DNA of 64,000 nt, taken from assembly GCA_050260775.1 (NCBI GenBank), contig JBLNCP010000005.1, forward strand, positions 7,722 to 71,721, written 5' to 3'. The notes beneath the pieces were generated by a model. The model did not search any database. It saw only the letters and a program-made list of their open reading frames with translations, and was not told the origin of the DNA. How positions within the stretch are numbered: position 1 is the first letter of the stretch; every line of letters starts with the position of its first letter. Of the stretch, positions 26,991-35,256 are shown piece after piece. The position numbers and the translations under genes are program-made. This stretch comes from CALABS01 sp050260775. GTDB lineage: Bacteria > Pseudomonadota > Alphaproteobacteria > Rhodospirillales > Magnetospirillaceae.

Positions 26991-27649
26991 GCGGCGGGCG
27001 CTTCCACACCAAGAACGAGGAGCCGCTCGAGGATTGGCTGCTGAGCTACGCCGACCTCATCACCCTGCTGATGGCGTTCTTCGTCATGATGGTCGCCATC
27101 TCCAAGCCCGATCAGTCGCTGTACGAGCAGGTGCAGTCCGGCATGGCCAAGGACGTGGGCGGGCGTCAGGTGGAGCGCCCGATCGCCAACGTCAAGCGGG
27201 AGCTCCAGGACGTGGTTGCCGCCTTTGACAGCCAGAACGCCGCCGACATCGGCACCGACGACCGCGGCATCGTGCTCAATCTCGACGGCGGCACCCTGTT
27301 CGCCGCCGGATCGGCGGAACTGAAGCCCCAGGTGATGCCGCTCCTCAAGGAGATCGGCTCCACCTTGGCCAATCCGCGCTTCGCCGATTATCGCATCGAG
27401 ATCCAGGGCCACACCGACGACACGCCGGTGAAGACCCCGCAATTCCCCAGCAATTTCGATCTGGCCGCCGCCCGCGCGCTGGCGACCATGCGGGCGATGG
27501 TCAGTTTCGGCGTCAACGAGGGGGCGATGCAGGTGACGTCCTTCGGGGCCACCGCCCCGCGCGTCCCCAATCACCTGGATGACGGCACGCCCCTGCCCCA
27601 GAACCAGGCGCTCAACCGCCGCGTCGCGGTGCGGGTGTATCCAAGGTAG
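26987..27649 (+). CDS. motB: Flagellar motor stator subunit MotB family
   Basis: The 220-aa protein has the MotB plug/TM helix LLSYADLITLLMAFFVMM with the ion-binding Asp, and a C-terminal OmpA-like peptidoglycan-binding domain (GGTLFAAGSAELKPQ, IEIQGHTDDTPV, ALNRRVAVRVYP). It anchors the stator to murein. The ATG overlaps the motA stop by four bases, implying coupled translation. No other flagellar genes are in the window. Confidence 0.94.
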   Translation: MSGGRFHTKNEEPLEDWLLSYADLITLLMAFFVMMVAISKPDQSLYEQVQSGMAKDVGGRQVERPIANVKRELQDVVAAFDSQNAADIGTDDRGIVLNLDGGTLFAAGSAELKPQVMPLLKEIGSTLANPRFADYRIEIQGHTDDTPVKTPQFPSNFDLAAARALATMRAMVSFGVNEGAMQVTSFGATAPRVPNHLDDGTPLPQNQALNRRVAVRVYPR

Positions 27650-27654
27650 GCCGA

Positions 27655-27669
27655 TCCGCCGCAGGCGGA
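27655..27669. terminator. Short hairpin between convergent motB and MBL-fold genes
   Basis: TCCGCC-GCA-GGCGGA forms a 6-bp stem with a 3-base loop, filling the 22-bp space between two convergent stops. It could end transcription from both sides, but there is no T-run. Confidence 0.35.
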
Positions 27670-27671
27670 GG

Positions 27672-28499
27672 TCACGCCATGGTCAATTCCATGCCGTCGC
27701 GGGCGACCATGCTGCCCTCCCACATCAGGCGAGCCTGATCCTCGACGTGTTCCATGAAGGTGTCGACGTGGTCGGGATCGTGGTGGAAGATGGCGAGACG
27801 CTTGGCCTTGGCCGCCATGGCCAGACGCACCCCTTCCTGCCAGGTGGAATGGCCCCAGCCGACCTTGGCCGGCCATTCCTCGTCGGTGTAGGTGCTGTCG
27901 TAGATGACGAGGTCGGCGCCCTCGATCAGGGTGAGCACGTTGGCGTCGGGCTGGCCCGGCACATGCTCGGTGTCGGTGACGTAGCACACGGACACGCCCT
28001 TGTATTCGATGCGGTAGCCGGTGGCGCCGTTGGGATGGCGTAGGGGCGCGGTGCGCACGGTGACGCCGGGGAACGGCGTCAGGCGGTCGCCCGCATTGAA
28101 GTCCTCGAAGTCCAGCACGCCCTTCATCGCGGTCAACGGCACCGGGAAGGTCGGGTTTTCCATCTGGTTGGCCAGCACCGCGCGGATGCCGCCCGGCTTG
28201 CCGGCCAGATGCCCGGCCATGATGCGCAGGCTGAATTTGGGGTCGAAGGCGGGGGCGAAGAACGGAAAGCCGTTGATGTGGTCCCAGTGGGTGTGGGTCA
28301 GCATCAGGATCGCCGACTGGACGCCCCGGCGGGTCAGGTCCTGCCCCAGCGCCCGGATACCGGTGCCGGCGTCAAGGATGATGACGTTGCCGCCGACCTC
28401 GATCTCGACGCAGCTGGTATTGCCCCCGTAGATCACGTGTTCGGGCGAAGGACAGGCGATGCTTCCGCGCACGCCCCAGAACTTCACCTTGTACCCCAT
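27672..28499 (-). CDS. Metallo-beta-lactamase-fold hydrolase
   Basis: The 275-aa cytosolic protein has the metal motif LMLTHTHWDHINGFPFF (HxHxDH), later metal histidines in TAPLRHPNGATGYRIEY and IFHHDPDHVD, and an Asp in VIYDSTYTDEE. The opening KFWGVRGSIACPSPEHVIYG is typical of a subgroup often found with signalling proteins in alphaproteobacteria and deltaproteobacteria. The substrate may be a cyclic nucleotide or phosphodiester, but that is inference. It lies 41 bp after the SAM hydroxide adenosyltransferase gene on the same strand. Confidence 0.88.
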   Translation of the reverse strand: MGYKVKFWGVRGSIACPSPEHVIYGGNTSCVEIEVGGNVIILDAGTGIRALGQDLTRRGVQSAILMLTHTHWDHINGFPFFAPAFDPKFSLRIMAGHLAGKPGGIRAVLANQMENPTFPVPLTAMKGVLDFEDFNAGDRLTPFPGVTVRTAPLRHPNGATGYRIEYKGVSVCYVTDTEHVPGQPDANVLTLIEGADLVIYDSTYTDEEWPAKVGWGHSTWQEGVRLAMAAKAKRLAIFHHDPDHVDTFMEHVEDQARLMWEGSMVARDGMELTMA

Positions 28500-28540
28500 C
28501 GTGCGTCTCCGCCCCTCGAACCGGGGATATACTAGCTTTT

Positions 28541-29311
28541 TTATGGACGATTGGCATTGGTATTATCAGAGACGCTTTCCCAAGCCACCGCCTGCCCCGG
28601 CGAGAGGCCAAGGATGGCCTGGGCCGAGCCCCCCGCCACCGCGATTTCGACCAAGCCGCAAGAATTGACGTACCAGAACGGTGTACCCGGCATGACGTCG
28701 CCAAAGGTGCGGGCCGCGTCGAGAACCGCCCCTCCCACCCTGAGGCGTGCGTTTACCCCCTCTGCCGGAGCCCGCAGCCCGGTCCAGGCATTGCCGTAGC
28801 CGTCGAAGTAGATCACCGCCGCCAGATCGTCGGGCCAATCGTTGGGGGCGGGCACGGGCATGGGCACCAGTCCCACGGCGTCGGGGGCGTCGCCCCGCGC
28901 GAGCCGCGCCGCCACCGGGGCGAACAGGTCGCGCCCGTGGAAGGTCGAGGACAGGCGCTCCGGTTTCCAGGCGATCTCCCAGCACCGGACATCGCGCCCC
29001 CGCCGCATCACCGCCTCGAACAGCCCGTTCGCCGGCCCGACGAACAGGCGGCCGTCGACCTCGGCCACCATCGGCGCGCGGGCGCCACCCACCCCGGGAT
29101 CGACCACCGCGAACACCACCGCCTCGGGCGGCAGGTAGGGCACCAGCGCGGCCAGCAGATAGGCGGAGGCGCGCGGGTCGAAGGCGGGCGCATCGGCCAT
29201 CAGGTCGACGACCGAGGCTTTGGGGGCCTCGCGCTGGAACACGATCCGCACCTGGCCAAGGTAAGGACCGTCGAAGCCGAAATCCGTGAAGGTGATGATC
29301 GGTCTGTGCAC
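28541..29311 (-). CDS. SAM hydroxide adenosyltransferase (DUF62 family)
   Basis: The roughly 256-aa enzyme belongs to the family that splits S-adenosylmethionine with hydroxide to give adenosine and methionine, related to fluorinase and chlorinase. Key stretches are ITFTDFGFDGPYLGQ (N-terminal Asp), FAVVDPGVGG, FVGPANGLFEAV and STFHGRDLFAPVAARLA with the conserved His-Arg-Asp. The second domain begins AVIYFDGYGN. GTG 29311 is preferred: AAGGA lies upstream and the family starts here. ATG 29335 lacks a ribosome site. It is probably co-transcribed with the MBL-fold gene. Confidence 0.9.
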   Translation of the reverse strand: MHRPIITFTDFGFDGPYLGQVRIVFQREAPKASVVDLMADAPAFDPRASAYLLAALVPYLPPEAVVFAVVDPGVGGARAPMVAEVDGRLFVGPANGLFEAVMRRGRDVRCWEIAWKPERLSSTFHGRDLFAPVAARLARGDAPDAVGLVPMPVPAPNDWPDDLAAVIYFDGYGNAWTGLRAPAEGVNARLRVGGAVLDAARTFGDVMPGTPFWYVNSCGLVEIAVAGGSAQAILGLSPGQAVAWESVSDNTNANRP

Positions 29312-29574
29312 AACGGGGCTTCCTTGCAATCTCATCGTTTATTCGGTGTGCGCATCACGTCCGCCTCATGGAGACGGAAAAACGGGCAAAGATTTCTTCA
29401 TGCCGATCGCGCCCCATCGGTCAGCAGAACGGTGGGCGCCTTCCCTTTGCATTACACCTTAATGCTTTTGGAAGGAGGGATCGATTCCACTAGTTCCCCT
29501 GATGCCTTGTCGCAACCCACTCGAAAGGGTTATGTTCCCACTGACGAATATAGGGGTGCGGGCGGAGGAGTGGT

Positions 29575-31911
29575 ATGGAGTCACTGCCACAAACCAGCCA
29601 AGCGGGAATGCAGTCCCTCTTGGCACGCATTCTCGGCCGCCCGCGCACTTATGTCACGGCGGTGGCCATCCTCGGCAGCGGAGCGCTGATTGGCCTCGGT
29701 GCCCCCGAAATGGCGCCCAAGGTGGTTCCTTCCCCGCTTTCCTTCGGTGGATGGCTGCTGTTTGCCGGGGCACTGGTGCATTTCGGCCTGGACCGCCGGG
29801 CGCGCCGCGCCGAGGACGCCTGCCAGAACCAGGCCCGCACCGCGCTGCGCGAAGCCGAAAGCAGCCTCAATGCCATCATGGACGCGCTGCCCGACGCCCT
29901 GGTGGTGATCGACGCCAATTGCCTGGTCCGCTCCTTCAATCCTGCCGCCCGGCGCCTGTTCGGCGAAGCGATCTTGGAATCCATCGACGGCCCGGTGGAG
30001 GACCTGCTGGCCGATCCGTTCGCCGGGCAATTGCGCGACCTGCTCGGACGCCACCTCGAGACCGGCGAGCCGCTGCCCATCGCCGAGCGCCGGGAAGCGG
30101 TGGCGCTCCGTCGCGACGGGCAGACCCGGCCGGTCGAGATGTCGCTGGCCGAGACCGAGCGCGACGGCACCCGCCGCTTCATCCTGGTCCTGCACGACAT
30201 CACCACGCGCAAGGGCACCCTGGCCCGCCTGGAAGTGGCCGACAAGGTGCTGGAAAGCACCATGGAAGGCGTCATGGTCACCGACCGGCGCGGCACCATG
30301 CTGTGGGTCAATCAGGGTTTCTGCCGGATCTCCGGCTACGACCGCGAAGAGGTCATCGGCCAGAACGCCAGCATGCTGAAATCCGGCCTGCAGGGGGCCA
30401 AGTTCTACGGCGAGATGTGGTCGCAGATCCGCGAGACCGGCGAATGGGCCGGCGAGATCTGGAACCGGCGCAAGGACGGCGACGCCTATCCCGAATGGCT
30501 GACCATCAAGGCGTTGCCGGACGCCAGCGGCCAGGTCACCCGCTATGTCGGCGTGTTCTCGGACATCTCCAAGCACAAGCGGGCGGAAGAGACCATCCGC
30601 ACGCTGACCTATTACGACGCGGTCACCCGCCTGCCCAACCGCTACCTGTTCATGGACCGCCTCAACCAGGCGATCGAGCGCAGCCAGCGCTCGGACCGCA
30701 AGATCGCGGTGGTGATGATCGGCCTGGACCGCTTCCGCCAGATCAACGAATCGCTTGGGCCGCAGACCGGCGACGCCCTGCTGCGCGCGGTGGCCGAGCG
30801 GCTGGCCACCTGCCTGCGCGGGCACGACACGGTGGCCCGCCTGCGCGGCAACACCTTCTGCTGCCTGCTCACCGAACTGGCGCAGAGCCATGATTCCCAC
30901 ATGGTCATCTCGCGGCTGATGGACTGTTTCACCGCCTCGTACCAGATCGGCGAACATGAGCTGTTCGTCACCGCCGCGGTCGGGGTCAGCGTCTATCCCA
31001 TGGACGGCAACGACCCCGACGAACTGGTGCAGAAGGCCGAGACGGCCATGAACCGCTCCAAGGAACGCGCCGACAACATCTACCAGTTCTACACGCCCGA
31101 GATGCACACCAACTCGGCGGAGCGGCTGCGGCTGGAGACCGAGTTGCGCAAGGCCCTGGCGCGCAACGAGTTCGTCGTCTACTACCAGCCCAAGGTCGAG
31201 ACCTCCAGCGGCCGCATCGTCGGCGCCGAGGCACTGCTGCGCTGGGCCCACCACGAGATCGGCATGATCTCGCCCGGCGACTTCATCCCGCTCGCCGAGG
31301 AAACCGGCCTGATCGTTCCCATCGGCCATTGGGTGCTCGAACACGTGTGCGGCCAGATCAAGGAATGGCAGGACGAAGGGCTGCTGCCGGTGCAGGTCGC
31401 CGTCAACATCTCGGCGCACCAGTTCCGGCAGCCCGACCTCATCGACCGGGTGGTGGCCGCCATGACCAACCACGGCATCGATCCCGCCCTCGTCGAGCTG
31501 GAACTGACCGAAAGCGCCGTGATGCGCAACGCCGAGGTGGCCATCCAGACGCTGATGGACCTGCACGCGCAGGGTGTCCGCCTTGCCGTCGACGACTTCG
31601 GCACCGGCTATTCTTCGCTCAGCTACCTGAAGAAGTTCCCGCTCGACAAGCTGAAGATCGACCGCTCGTTCGTGATGGACATCGAGAGCAATCCGGCCAG
31701 CGTCGAGATCGTCGGCGCCATCATCGCCATGGCCCATTCGCTCAATCTTGCCGTCATCGGCGAAGGGGTCGAAACCGCCGCCCAACTGGCCATCCTGAAG
31801 ACCCTGAAATGCGACGAGATCCAGGGCTTCTACTACGCCAAGCCCGTTCCCGCCGCGACGTTCGCCGCCATGCTCAAGAAGGGCCGGCTCAAGGGCCAGG
31901 CCGCCGCCTGA
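29575..31911 (+). CDS. PAS-PAS-GGDEF(degenerate)-EAL phosphodiesterase candidate
   Basis: The 778-aa protein has two N-terminal hydrophobic segments (about 25-42 and 55-72) and two PAS domains (about 95-212 and 222-335). The GGDEF-fold domain reads RLRGNTFCC where the catalytic GGDEF should be (424-428), so cyclase activity is almost certainly lost. The EAL domain is intact (GAEALLRWAHHEIG at 551-564, VNISAHQF, ELTESAVM, DDFGTGYSSLSYLKKF). It is thus probably a c-di-GMP phosphodiesterase with a regulatory pseudo-GGDEF. ATG 29575 follows a 263-bp gene-free stretch in which I see no other feature. Confidence 0.93.
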   Translation: MESLPQTSQAGMQSLLARILGRPRTYVTAVAILGSGALIGLGAPEMAPKVVPSPLSFGGWLLFAGALVHFGLDRRARRAEDACQNQARTALREAESSLNAIMDALPDALVVIDANCLVRSFNPAARRLFGEAILESIDGPVEDLLADPFAGQLRDLLGRHLETGEPLPIAERREAVALRRDGQTRPVEMSLAETERDGTRRFILVLHDITTRKGTLARLEVADKVLESTMEGVMVTDRRGTMLWVNQGFCRISGYDREEVIGQNASMLKSGLQGAKFYGEMWSQIRETGEWAGEIWNRRKDGDAYPEWLTIKALPDASGQVTRYVGVFSDISKHKRAEETIRTLTYYDAVTRLPNRYLFMDRLNQAIERSQRSDRKIAVVMIGLDRFRQINESLGPQTGDALLRAVAERLATCLRGHDTVARLRGNTFCCLLTELAQSHDSHMVISRLMDCFTASYQIGEHELFVTAAVGVSVYPMDGNDPDELVQKAETAMNRSKERADNIYQFYTPEMHTNSAERLRLETELRKALARNEFVVYYQPKVETSSGRIVGAEALLRWAHHEIGMISPGDFIPLAEETGLIVPIGHWVLEHVCGQIKEWQDEGLLPVQVAVNISAHQFRQPDLIDRVVAAMTNHGIDPALVELELTESAVMRNAEVAIQTLMDLHAQGVRLAVDDFGTGYSSLSYLKKFPLDKLKIDRSFVMDIESNPASVEIVGAIIAMAHSLNLAVIGEGVETAAQLAILKTLKCDEIQGFYYAKPVPAATFAAMLKKGRLKGQAAA

Positions 31912-31933
31912 GGCAGCGGCCCGGTTTCCCCTC

Positions 31934-32182
31934 CTACATCACCAGGACGCGTTCGCCCGCCTTCATCTCCGGCACCGGCTCGTAGGCGACCAGCCAATAG
32001 CCGCCGACGTCGTGCCAGCGGGCGGTCAGGAAGTCCTCCACCACCTCGCGGTCGCCGATGTGCACGGCGGCGATCTCCAGGGCCTCCTCGGCCGTATCCG
32101 CCACCCGGCCCAGAACCTCGGTGATGCGGAAGGGCTTGCAGTCCTGGCCGGGGATGGTGGTCTGGATGACGACGAGAGGCAT
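31934..32182 (-). CDS. Small hypothetical protein (82 aa)
   Basis: The product reads MPLVVIQTTIPGQDCKPFRI and ends PVPEMKAGERVLVM. It is soluble, with an acidic middle (DTAEEALEIAAVHIGDREVVEDF) and no known motif. AGGAG lies about 9 bases before ATG 32182. It ends 22 bp from the convergent EAL gene and lies 73 bp downstream of nnrS on the same strand, so it may be co-expressed with nnrS. Function unknown. Confidence 0.65.
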   Translation of the reverse strand: MPLVVIQTTIPGQDCKPFRITEVLGRVADTAEEALEIAAVHIGDREVVEDFLTARWHDVGGYWLVAYEPVPEMKAGERVLVM

Positions 32183-32255
32183 AGTCCGAGGCTCCTGGCG
32201 AAAGTGTGGCAACCGCCTCTTCCTAGGGCTTGGCCCCTTGCCCAATGCTTAACCG

Positions 32256-33467
32256 CTAGCCCTCCCGCCCATCTGCGCGCGGACGCGTCACGATCGGCGC
32301 ATAGACGATGACGAAGAGCAGCCAGGCCAGCGCCCAGCACAGCCCGCCGGCAATGGTCAGGACGAGCTGGGCATCCACCATCAGCGGGGCCACGACCCGC
32401 AATGCGGCGCCCGCCGACACCAGGACATAGGCGGCCACGGTCAGCGACGACACCTCGAGGGGGTGCCCCGAGTGGCCGAGGGCGGCGCGGCTCATCACCG
32501 CCAGGATCATGGTGGCGATGCATCCGGCGGTCAGCGCGTGCACCGCGGCCGAGGGCGGCAGCGCCGGGATGAAGCTGGCCAGACCCAGGAGCGCCAGTCC
32601 GATCACCAGCCACAGATAGCCGAGATGGAGCACCCACAGGATGGGGTTGGCCAGCGTCTTGACGCCGTGCCAGCCCGCCAGCCGGACGAGGTGGATCGCG
32701 GCGGCCGCCAGCAGGGCGACGCCCGCCGCCGGAGAGGCCGGGAAGAAGGCGGCGAGCAGGCCGGCGACCGCGACGCTGCCGGCGGCCCCGCCCTTCTCGA
32801 TCCAGCCGATGGGATTGACCTCGACGGGGCGGCCCTGCATGCGCAGCCAGTTCTGGGTGAAGGACGGGATGATGCGGCCGCCGACGACGGCGATCATCAC
32901 CAGCACCATGGCGATGGCGGCATAGATGCCGGTCATGGCGTCGCCGCGCCCCCCCAGCAGCACCCAATGCACCCCGGCATTGGCGAGCCAGAACGCCCCC
33001 AGGATGGGCAGGAAGGCGATGTTGCGGATCTTACCCGCCTGCACCAGCGGCTTGCCCACCAGCACCGCCAGCAGCGGCAGATAGGCGAGGTCGGCCGCCG
33101 CCACCAGCCAGCCGGGCAGCACGCCGCCCAGGGTGAACGCCACCCGGCCCAGCAGCCAGGCGGCGAACAGCACCATCAACGGCCGGCCGCTGACATGGTG
33201 GGTGTTGGTCCAGTTGGGAACGGCGGTGAGCAGGAAGCCGCCGATGGCGGCACCGGCGAACCCGAACACCATCTCGTGGCCATGCCACACCGAGGGCTGA
33301 TAGCCGACGCCCAGCGACAGGCCCCCCGTCCACACCAGCAGCCACAACGGCAGCATCAGAGCCGCTTGGATGCCGGCGAACAGGAAGAAGGGTCGGAACC
33401 CGGCGGCGAAGAAGACGGGTCCGGGTTTGCCGCGGTACACCGGCTCGTGCAGCTGGATGGTGGCCAT
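32256..33467 (-). CDS. nnrS: NnrS family heme-copper membrane protein
   Basis: The 403-aa integral membrane protein has about 12 hydrophobic helices. It shows NnrS landmarks: AAGFRPFFLFAGIQAALML at the start, the histidine motif SVWHGHEMVFGFAGAAIGGF, AVPNWTNTHHVSGRPL, and a later HALTAGCIATMILAVMSRAALGHSG. NnrS proteins contain heme and copper and protect against nitric oxide and its iron complexes. GGGAGAG precedes ATG 33467. An FNR/NNR-type box lies about 110 bp upstream, consistent with induction at low oxygen or by NO. No denitrification genes are in this window. Confidence 0.93.
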   Translation of the reverse strand: MATIQLHEPVYRGKPGPVFFAAGFRPFFLFAGIQAALMLPLWLLVWTGGLSLGVGYQPSVWHGHEMVFGFAGAAIGGFLLTAVPNWTNTHHVSGRPLMVLFAAWLLGRVAFTLGGVLPGWLVAAADLAYLPLLAVLVGKPLVQAGKIRNIAFLPILGAFWLANAGVHWVLLGGRGDAMTGIYAAIAMVLVMIAVVGGRIIPSFTQNWLRMQGRPVEVNPIGWIEKGGAAGSVAVAGLLAAFFPASPAAGVALLAAAAIHLVRLAGWHGVKTLANPILWVLHLGYLWLVIGLALLGLASFIPALPPSAAVHALTAGCIATMILAVMSRAALGHSGHPLEVSSLTVAAYVLVSAGAALRVVAPLMVDAQLVLTIAGGLCWALAWLLFVIVYAPIVTRPRADGREG

Positions 33468-33574
33468 GTCTTCTCTCCCTCGCGGTTCCTCCACCCCGTT
33501 CGGGCGGGCCATGGCGGGGACCTGACCCGCGCCTTGCGGCAGCGGATGACAGCGGAAAGGGCTAACCCTCGGCA

Positions 33575-33588
33575 TTGATGGGGGTCAA
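33575..33588. promoter_or_regulatory. FNR/NnrR-type binding site upstream of nnrS
   Basis: TTGATGGGGGTCAA matches the Crp/Fnr-superfamily consensus TTGAT-N4-RTCAA. It is centred about 114 bp before the nnrS ATG and about 140 bp before the divergent alcohol dehydrogenase. NO- or oxygen-responsive control of nnrS is known in related bacteria; use of this particular site is inferred. Confidence 0.6.
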
Positions 33589-33671
33589 GCCGCCTCGTCT
33601 TCGCGATCCCATGCGGTACCACTGGTGGGAAACAATCGGATTCGCCAGGTGGTTCGCGTCGTCCCGGCGTC

Positions 33672-33701
33672 GGGGTTGCCTATGTGTCTGCACACAACCC
33701 C
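33672..33701 (+). promoter_or_regulatory. Hairpin just upstream of the alcohol dehydrogenase ribosome site
   Basis: GGGGTTG (33672-33678) pairs with CAACCCC (33695-33701). Inside it, TGTG (33683-33686) pairs with CACA (33691-33694) around a 4-base loop, with a short left-side bulge. It ends 19 bases before the ATG. It may be a leader hairpin or a protein operator (TGTGT...ACACA half-sites). Confidence 0.4.
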
Positions 33702-33720
33702 AAGCGACGCGGAGGCGAGG

Positions 33721-34758
33721 ATGAAAGCGCTGGTGTACCTAGGGCCGGGGCAAAAAGGCCTGGAGGAGCGCCCGGTTCCCCGCATCGGCCTGCCATCCGA
33801 TGCCGTGGTCAAGGTCTCGAAGACCACGATCTGTGGCACCGACCTTCACATCCTGAAGGGCGACGTGCCAACCTGCCGGCCGGGAACGGTGCTGGGCCAC
33901 GAGGGCGTCGGCGTGATCGAAGAGGTCGGCACCGGCGTCACCTCGTTCGGCAAGGGCGACCACGTCCTGATCTCCTGCATTACCGCCTGCGGACGGTGCG
34001 AATACTGCCGTCGCGGGATGTATTCGCATTGCCTCACGGGCGGATGGATCCTCGGCAACACCATCGACGGCACCCAGGCGGAATACGTCCGCATTCCCCA
34101 CGCCGACACCAGCCTCCATCACATCCCTTCGGGGATGGACGAGGAAGCGCTGGTCATGCTGAGCGACATCCTCCCCACCGGATTCGAATGCGGCGTGCTG
34201 AACGGCAAGGTCGAGCCGGGGTGCAGCGTCGCCATCGTGGGCGCCGGGCCGGTGGGACTCGCCGCGCTGCTGACCGCCCAATTCTTCACGCCCGGCAAGA
34301 TCTTCATGATCGACTTGGACGACAACCGCCTCGAAGTGGCGCGGACCTTCGGAGCGACGTCCACCATCAACAGCGGCAATGGAAACCCCGCCGAGGCGGT
34401 GATGGCCGAAACCGGCGGACGCGGCGTCGACGTCGCCATCGAGGCGGTCGGCGTTCCTGCCACCTTCGGCCTTTGCCAGGACATCATCGCCCCCGGCGGC
34501 GTCATCGCCAACGTGGGCGTGCACGGAGCGAAGGTCGACCTTCACCTCGAACGGCTGTGGGACCGCAACATCGCCATGACCACCCGCCTGGTCGACACGG
34601 TGACGACGCCGATGTTGCTGAAGATCGTGCAGTCGAAAAAGCTCGACCCCAAGCGACTCATCACGCACAGCTTCAGCCTGGACGCGATTCTCGACGCTTA
34701 CGAGACGTTCGGGCGGGCGGCCAAGCACAATGCGCTGAAAGTACTGATCGGGACCTGA
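33721..34758 (+). CDS. Zinc-dependent alcohol dehydrogenase (medium-chain family)
   Basis: The 345-aa cytosolic enzyme oxidises an alcohol or reduces an aldehyde with NAD(P). Catalytic zinc ligands are Cys38 (TTICGTDLH) and His60-Glu61 (VLGHEGVG). The structural-zinc cysteines are Cys90, 93, 96 and 104 (CGRCEYCRRGMYSHC). The Rossmann motif is AIVGAGPVGLAALL, followed by an acidic FMIDLDDNRLE that suggests NAD. GAGGCGAGG precedes ATG 33721. Substrate is not evident; the CGRCEYC...GGWILG pattern resembles short-chain alcohol or threonine-type dehydrogenases. Confidence 0.92.
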   Translation: MKALVYLGPGQKGLEERPVPRIGLPSDAVVKVSKTTICGTDLHILKGDVPTCRPGTVLGHEGVGVIEEVGTGVTSFGKGDHVLISCITACGRCEYCRRGMYSHCLTGGWILGNTIDGTQAEYVRIPHADTSLHHIPSGMDEEALVMLSDILPTGFECGVLNGKVEPGCSVAIVGAGPVGLAALLTAQFFTPGKIFMIDLDDNRLEVARTFGATSTINSGNGNPAEAVMAETGGRGVDVAIEAVGVPATFGLCQDIIAPGGVIANVGVHGAKVDLHLERLWDRNIAMTTRLVDTVTTPMLLKIVQSKKLDPKRLITHSFSLDAILDAYETFGRAAKHNALKVLIGT

Positions 34759-34770
34759 AACCGGGCAAGG

Positions 34771-34800
34771 ATCTGGGCCGGGAATAGCGCCGGCCTAGGT
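34771..34800. terminator. Bidirectional hairpin between convergent adh and ratA genes
   Basis: An 11-bp stem (34771-34781 with 34790-34800, core GGCCGG/CCGGCC, with G.T pairs outside) encloses an 8-base loop in the 36-bp gap and runs over the ratA stop. There is no T-run, so termination strength is uncertain. Confidence 0.5.
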
Positions 34801-35256
34801 TGCCCGCGCCAGGCGGCCGTCGGGCCCATAGAGCTGGCCCGCGCGCTTCTCGAACGAATGCACCATCAGGCGGACGGCTTCGTTGAACAGGGCGCCGATG
34901 ACCTTCTGCAGCAGCTTCGAGCGGAACTCGAAATCGACGTAGAAGTCGATGGTGGTCCCGCCGTCGGGCGCCGGCTCGAAGATCCAATGGTTGTTGAGAT
35001 GGTGGAACGGGCCCTCGGTGTAGGTGACGTCGATGCGGCTTCTCGCCCGGTCGCACACCACCTTCGAGGTGTAGCGCTCGCGGATCATCTTGAAGCCGAT
35101 GATCAGGTCGGCATAGAAGGTCGTCCCCTCCCGCCGGCGGATGCGCGCGGCGACGCACCAGGGCAGGAATTCCGGATACTTCTCCACGTCGGCGACCATG
35201 TCGAACAACTGGTCCGGCGTGTAGGGCAGATAGCGCTTTTCCGCGTGAGTGGGCAT
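34795..35256 (-). CDS. COQ10/RatA-type START-domain protein
   Basis: The 153-aa protein is a polyketide-cyclase/START-fold protein with YTPDQLFDMVADVEKYPEFL near the start, PWCVAARI, and EGPFHHLNNHWIFEP. In alphaproteobacteria and mitochondria this family (COQ10) binds ubiquinone and supports respiration; in E. coli the homologue RatA was described as a toxin. Here the COQ10 role is more likely. The start codon directly follows the lipA stop, so it is in the same operon. Confidence 0.9.
   Translation of the reverse strand: MPTHAEKRYLPYTPDQLFDMVADVEKYPEFLPWCVAARIRRREGTTFYADLIIGFKMIRERYTSKVVCDRARSRIDVTYTEGPFHHLNNHWIFEPAPDGGTTIDFYVDFEFRSKLLQKVIGALFNEAVRLMVHSFEKRAGQLYGPDGRLARAT

Noticed and set aside
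29581..31785. 734-codon minus-strand frame opposite the EAL protein
   Set aside because: The plus strand encodes clear PAS, GGDEF-fold and EAL domains over the same bases; the minus frame has no domain.
34795..35256. RatA toxin of a toxin-antitoxin pair
   Set aside because: No antitoxin-like partner gene lies next to it, and it is in a lipoate/PDH operon; the COQ10-type role fits better.
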